Shown here: positions 60,621 through 64,000 of the stretch, piece by piece
Layout: every line of letters begins with the position of its first letter
Position numbering within the stretch: position 1 is the stretch's first letter
Source: Mactra quadrangularis
Lineage: Eukaryota; Mollusca; Bivalvia; Venerida; Mactridae
NCBI GenBank assembly: GCA_025267735.1
Contig: CM046303.1
Location: forward strand, 35,130,380-35,194,379
Reading direction: 5' to 3'
DNA length: 64,000 nucleotides
The notes under the pieces: model-generated
The model's database searches: none
Told to the model about the DNA's origin: nothing
The model's input: only the letters and a program-made list of their open reading frames with translations
Made by a program: the position numbers and the translations under genes

Positions 60621-60985
60621 ACTCCGATTGGAGCTGTAGCAGTATATAACTCCCATTGAAGTTGTAGTAGTATATGACTCACATTGGAGTTGTAGCAGTA
60701 TATTACTCTCCTTGGAGCTGTAGCAGTATATAACTCCCATTGAAGCTGTAGCAGTATATAACTCCAATTTGAGCTTGAGAAGTATATAACTCTAATTTAA
60801 GCTTGAGCAGTATATAACTCGCCTTGGAGCTGTAGCAGTATATAACTCTTCTTGGAGCTGTAGCAGTATATAACTCAAATTTGAACTGTAGCAGTATATA
60901 ACTTCCTTTGGAGCTGTAGCAGTATATAACTCCCCTTGGAGCATTTGCAACATATAAATTCCCTTGGAGCTGTTAGTCTGTATTA
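60621..60985. repeat. GCAGTATATAACTCC satellite array, distal block
   Basis: The same units as 57476-59894 continue after the inserted element, more diverged, and fade out near 60985. Confidence 0.95.
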
Positions 60986-61344
60986 TTCTTTAGAGTGCAT
61001 TATGTTCATTGGTCAGATTACCTCACTTATTACAGTATCCAACCTGCTAGCAGGAGTTCACAGGTTTTTTGTCCTGTATTGTAAACTTAATTGTTCCTCT
61101 TCCTGATGCTCTCCTGTTGCTATGAGTGTAAGACTAGTCTCGAAATCTTAAAGTTAAGGTGAAGGAAAGACTGGGTCAGTGAAAATAATCTGTGACTTTG
61201 AATTAAACAAAAATGAAAGAGGTGTATAGCAGGGCTATGTGAACTATATGTTTAGATTTTTGTGGCTGCTTTGAGCACTGCTTATCTTCCTGCAAATAAA
61301 TACCAGAACTACTGCTTATGTAATAAAGTTTTATCTTATATCGG

Positions 61345-61416
61345 ATTAGGCAGAGCAAAACTAGTTGAATTTCATGTAATTACTGGAGAATGTAAACTAG
61401 TTATGCACTGACCCAT
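61345..61416. repeat. AAAACTAGTT hairpin repeat, copy 8
   Basis: GCAAAACTAGTTGAATTTCA and GTAAACTAGTTATGCACTGA form the arms. Confidence 0.6.
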
Positions 61417-61490
61417 CGCAATGTTATCAGTACATAAAGACAGACGCAGGAGCAGGGACAGTCTAGCAGTAATCAAAATCCTGGATTGTT

Positions 61491-61616
61491 AACTTCTATG
61501 GTTGGATGTGCTATCAGGATACCTTGTGAACAAATAAGTCTATGCTTACTTAATGCTCTCATGTAAGCATGTTTATTCACAAGGTATCCCGATAGCACAT
61601 CCAAACATAGAAGTTA
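61491..61616. repeat. Long near-perfect hairpin, ~45-bp arms
   Basis: AACTTCTATGGTTGGATGTG with CTATCAGGATACCTTGTGAA is matched by the reversed right arm TTCACAAGGTATCCCGATAG with CACATCCAAACATAGAAGTT; two mismatches were seen. The loop contains a further inverted pair ATGCTTAC/GTAAGCAT. Confidence 0.9.
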
Positions 61617-61979
61617 TTGAAATAAGAGTTGAAGGTGAAATGCTAAATTGTAAGTATTATTAGAACCATATGATGATGGCATTGTTTTTTTTATAAAAAA
61701 AATAAAGATTCATGGTTTATGTACGATGATCAAACAGAAAGATAGACCACAGCCTCAGATGGAAACCGAAATATGAAAGAAGAAATGCTAATATGCTGAA
61801 ATATCTGGTACGTAAAAAAACCTCCACTCCTAACTTGTGGGAACGAGTTAGAATAAAATTATCACCGCTCGTAAGTTGTGGGAACAAGCAAATTAAGGTG
61901 GTATGGTACATCTGACTTTTTTTAGATTCTAATATAATTTTTGGTACCGTTGTAAACTTGATGATATTTCCGATATGGA

Positions 61980-63165
61980 TCTACACTTTATTTGACGTCA
62001 TTTTTGCTAGTAACGATACCATGACGTCGTAAACATGACGACTGCATGCACTTTTTACGTCAGTCGACAATGGTAAGAAAACGTCTATAATGTGTTGCTA
62101 AATCTTTATTTTCCACACCACAACAACAAATTATACATCATTTTAAAGCTTACAATATTATCTACCACCTGAACAATCGTAAATATACGTTTATCCTAAA
62201 ACTTTTGAAAGAGACAAAAACTTCCGAATTGGCAACATCAGAAAAAATCCAGAAAAATTGCCTTCAAACCGGTTTTATGAAAAATCTGCCCGATAAATAT
62301 TTGCTAAGTTTTGATATGATGTAAAGCATTGTATAGACTTTTATACAGCAGAATTTGAGAAAAGTTGTCTGTACGATTTTTTCGCTGTATACGTTTAAGT
62401 ACCATCGGTATGACGTCAAAAACGTTATTCTGACGTCAAGATAATGGATTGTTTGTTTGACTAAACCACAAATATTTGGTCATATTGTTTTATTTTTCTA
62501 GGCAAATGCCCAGGAACATCAAAATATAAAAAGATTGTATAGTTTTAACATACGTATCAAAATCGAAACATAAATTCAAACATACAATTTTATATAAAGT
62601 AGCCTCTATACATCCATAGATACATTTATACATGTACATTTAATAGACTTAATTTTGAACTTAAAATTGTGGGTGTTTCCGTCCATGCACAGGTGGTCAA
62701 CACAAAGTTTGTTACACATTATTGCTGAAAAATACACAATACAGATTAAGCAGTATTGTTCTTTGTGGTCTGACGATGCTCAACAAAATAGTCAACTCCG
62801 TACATCTTCAATTATTTTGCCGCCGAATTCCATATATTCTTTAATATCGACATGTCTTGGTGGTCGCCTTCGAAAGGACATTATTCACGCCTTGCACATT
62901 ATAAAATGTATTAAATCAGCATTTATAACTTTATACGCATATTGATAAGTCATATATATGCGTACAAACTATTTTTAAAGGTTGAAAACACATGAAAAAT
63001 TGTGAACGATTTTTTCGCTCTATGCGTTAAAGTGTTATCGGTACAACTTCAAAAATGTCATTCTGACGTCAAGATGTAGTACTGTAGTACAAAGCTCATA
63101 GGATAAAAAGACTTTCACTTGAATTTTGCCGATTTGAATATTACTAATATTATAGACATTCTAAT
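61980..63165. repeat. Region with repeated TTTTTTCGCT...TGACGTCAAGAT segments
   Basis: A block of about 85 bp at 62367-62450 (ACGATTTTTTCGCTGTATAC ... ATTCTGACGTCAAGAT) recurs at 62998-63083, and TGACGTCATTTTTGCTAG words occur at 61996. CpG-containing TGACGTCA motifs are frequent. This may be part of the element carrying the exonuclease fragment. Confidence 0.6.
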
Positions 63166-63171
63166 AGGTAG

Positions 63172-63366
63172 CGAAATGATTGTCACCTAGATGAAATTAA
63201 AACTATTTATCTTGATATAGAAACAACACAACTTGGGTACGGTGCCGAAGTTTTAAAAATAGGTGCATACATAAATAACGATGCGTCTTTCAGTAACTTC
63301 ATTGTTCCAGACGGAAAAGTATCAGCGAATGCCACACGGGTAAATGGATTGAATGTATATGTTTAA
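63172..63366 (+). pseudogene. DEDDh-type 3'-5' exonuclease fragment
   Basis: An open frame of 64 codons from after a stop at 63169 to TAA at 63364 contains IYLDIETTQLGYGAEVLKIG and later FIVPDGKVSANATRVNGLNV. DIETT followed by about 7 residues and E(V/I)L.I is the Exo I metal-binding motif of DnaQ-like (DEDDh) exonucleases, and the A..VNGL motif follows at the usual distance. The Exo II and Exo III motifs are not found downstream, so only about the first third of the domain is present. In-frame stops on both sides suggest a fragment of a decayed mobile element gene or a single exon (a possible donor, CGG|GTAAAT, lies at 63340). It is not in a recognised host gene. Confidence 0.6.
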
Positions 63367-63716
63367 AATGGAACAATGTTGCTATGTAAAAATGTTTAAG
63401 AATTTCATCCAAATGAATGACTTTCCTTGTTTATTTACTGAATAGACACATGACGAGGTAACATAAAAATATTTATGCACACAATAGTCTCAAATTTGAC
63501 TTTCCAATATAACTGAACTGCAAAATATCATTTGATTGATAAGTGATTAGTGATAAATTGTTGATTATTACAGTCATACAGCGAGCTAAACTTCAAGTAC
63601 ACTAACATTTCGAGACGTCGCTGAAGTTAGCAAATTTTTTTTGCTAGCAAAATTGGCCACAAAGTGCTATTTTTGCTAGCAATTTTTTTACTGGGATAAT
63701 GGTGTATACCATGTTA

Positions 63717-64000
63717 GAGGTCTGACTCAGGGTTATCTCGTTGGCATAGTGGCTACCCTTAGAGAATTCCGTGGATTGGACCAGAAATAACAAAATGTCG
63801 GTACTTTACGTATTGTGTATAAAATCAGCACTCAGATGGGCCATGTTTCAGGGCTCGAATCTTATGTTAAAGCGATTTGGCCGGATACGGCGGATACCAC
63901 GCGTGAGGTCCGACCTAGGGCTATCACGTGGGCACAGTGGCCACCCTTAGAAAATTCCGTTGGCTCGGGCCAGAGACCACTTAAAGTCGGTACATAACGT
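63717..64000. repeat. Two ~95-bp CpG-rich direct repeats about 188 bp apart
   Basis: GAGGTCTGACTCAGGGTTAT ... GTCGGTACTTTACGT at 63717 recurs as GAGGTCCGACCTAGGGCTAT ... GTCGGTACATAACGT at 63905, running to the window end. A TGGCATAGTGGCTACC/GGGCACAGTGGCCACC word inside resembles a tRNA A box, so this may be a tRNA-derived repeat continuing past the window. Confidence 0.7.

Noticed and set aside
62655..62945. 96-codon plus-strand ORF, and a short minus-strand ORF starting MSFRRRPPRHVDIKEYMEFG in the same place
   Set aside because: Neither has a recognised family; the minus-strand one stops after 29 codons. It may be a relic of a mobile element but cannot be supported.

Overview
The window is eukaryotic and AT-rich. 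It has sparse coding sequence, very long introns, GT-AG splice sites, tRNA-derived SINEs, TIR elements and many minisatellites. The repeat content and the protein variants suggest a lophotrochozoan, most likely a bivalve mollusc; the species cannot be told from the sequence.

The one confidently identified gene is the 3' half of a calcium/calmodulin-dependent protein kinase II (CaMKII) gene on the + strand. A 43-nt exon at 12344-12386 encodes the end of the calmodulin-binding segment, including the Thr-Thr pair matching T305/T306. A linker exon lies at 27064-27138. Four exons at 42846-49712 encode the whole hub (association) domain and the stop codon. The kinase domain and the activating Thr286/287 region must lie upstream of base 1. 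The linker intron space also holds up to four candidate alternative exons: 9 nt at 17412, 165 nt (with other possible donors) at 21668, 18 nt at 30253 and 57 nt at 35878. Each is a multiple of three and keeps the same phase 1-1, so any combination stays in frame. A separate 96-codon ORF at 7805-8092 ends at a phase-0 donor that fits the phase-0 acceptor at 12344. It could be an alternative first exon giving a kinase-less hub protein, similar in architecture to vertebrate alphaKAP.

Layout: 1-1500, SINE fragment and GTGCAAAGGGG minisatellite; 1574-6050, a 4.5-kb TIR element flanked by TTAA with possible exon remnants; 7805-8092, candidate first exon; 8464-9466, dead mariner; 11-42 kb, CaMKII linker introns packed with SINEs, a hAT MITE with perfect 8-bp target duplication, a 39-bp minisatellite and other repeats; 42.8-49.7 kb, hub-domain exons interleaved with MITEs and SINEs; 49.7-57 kb, 3' UTR and downstream AT-rich sequence; 57.5-60.9 kb, a satellite of GCAGTATATAACTCC units containing a 419-bp duplicated block and a 723-bp TA-flanked element; 61-64 kb, a long perfect hairpin, repeated segments and a fragment of a DEDDh-type 3'-5' exonuclease.

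No bacterial-type operons, CRISPR arrays or functional tRNA/rRNA genes were found. Most short ORFs are chance or repeat-derived.
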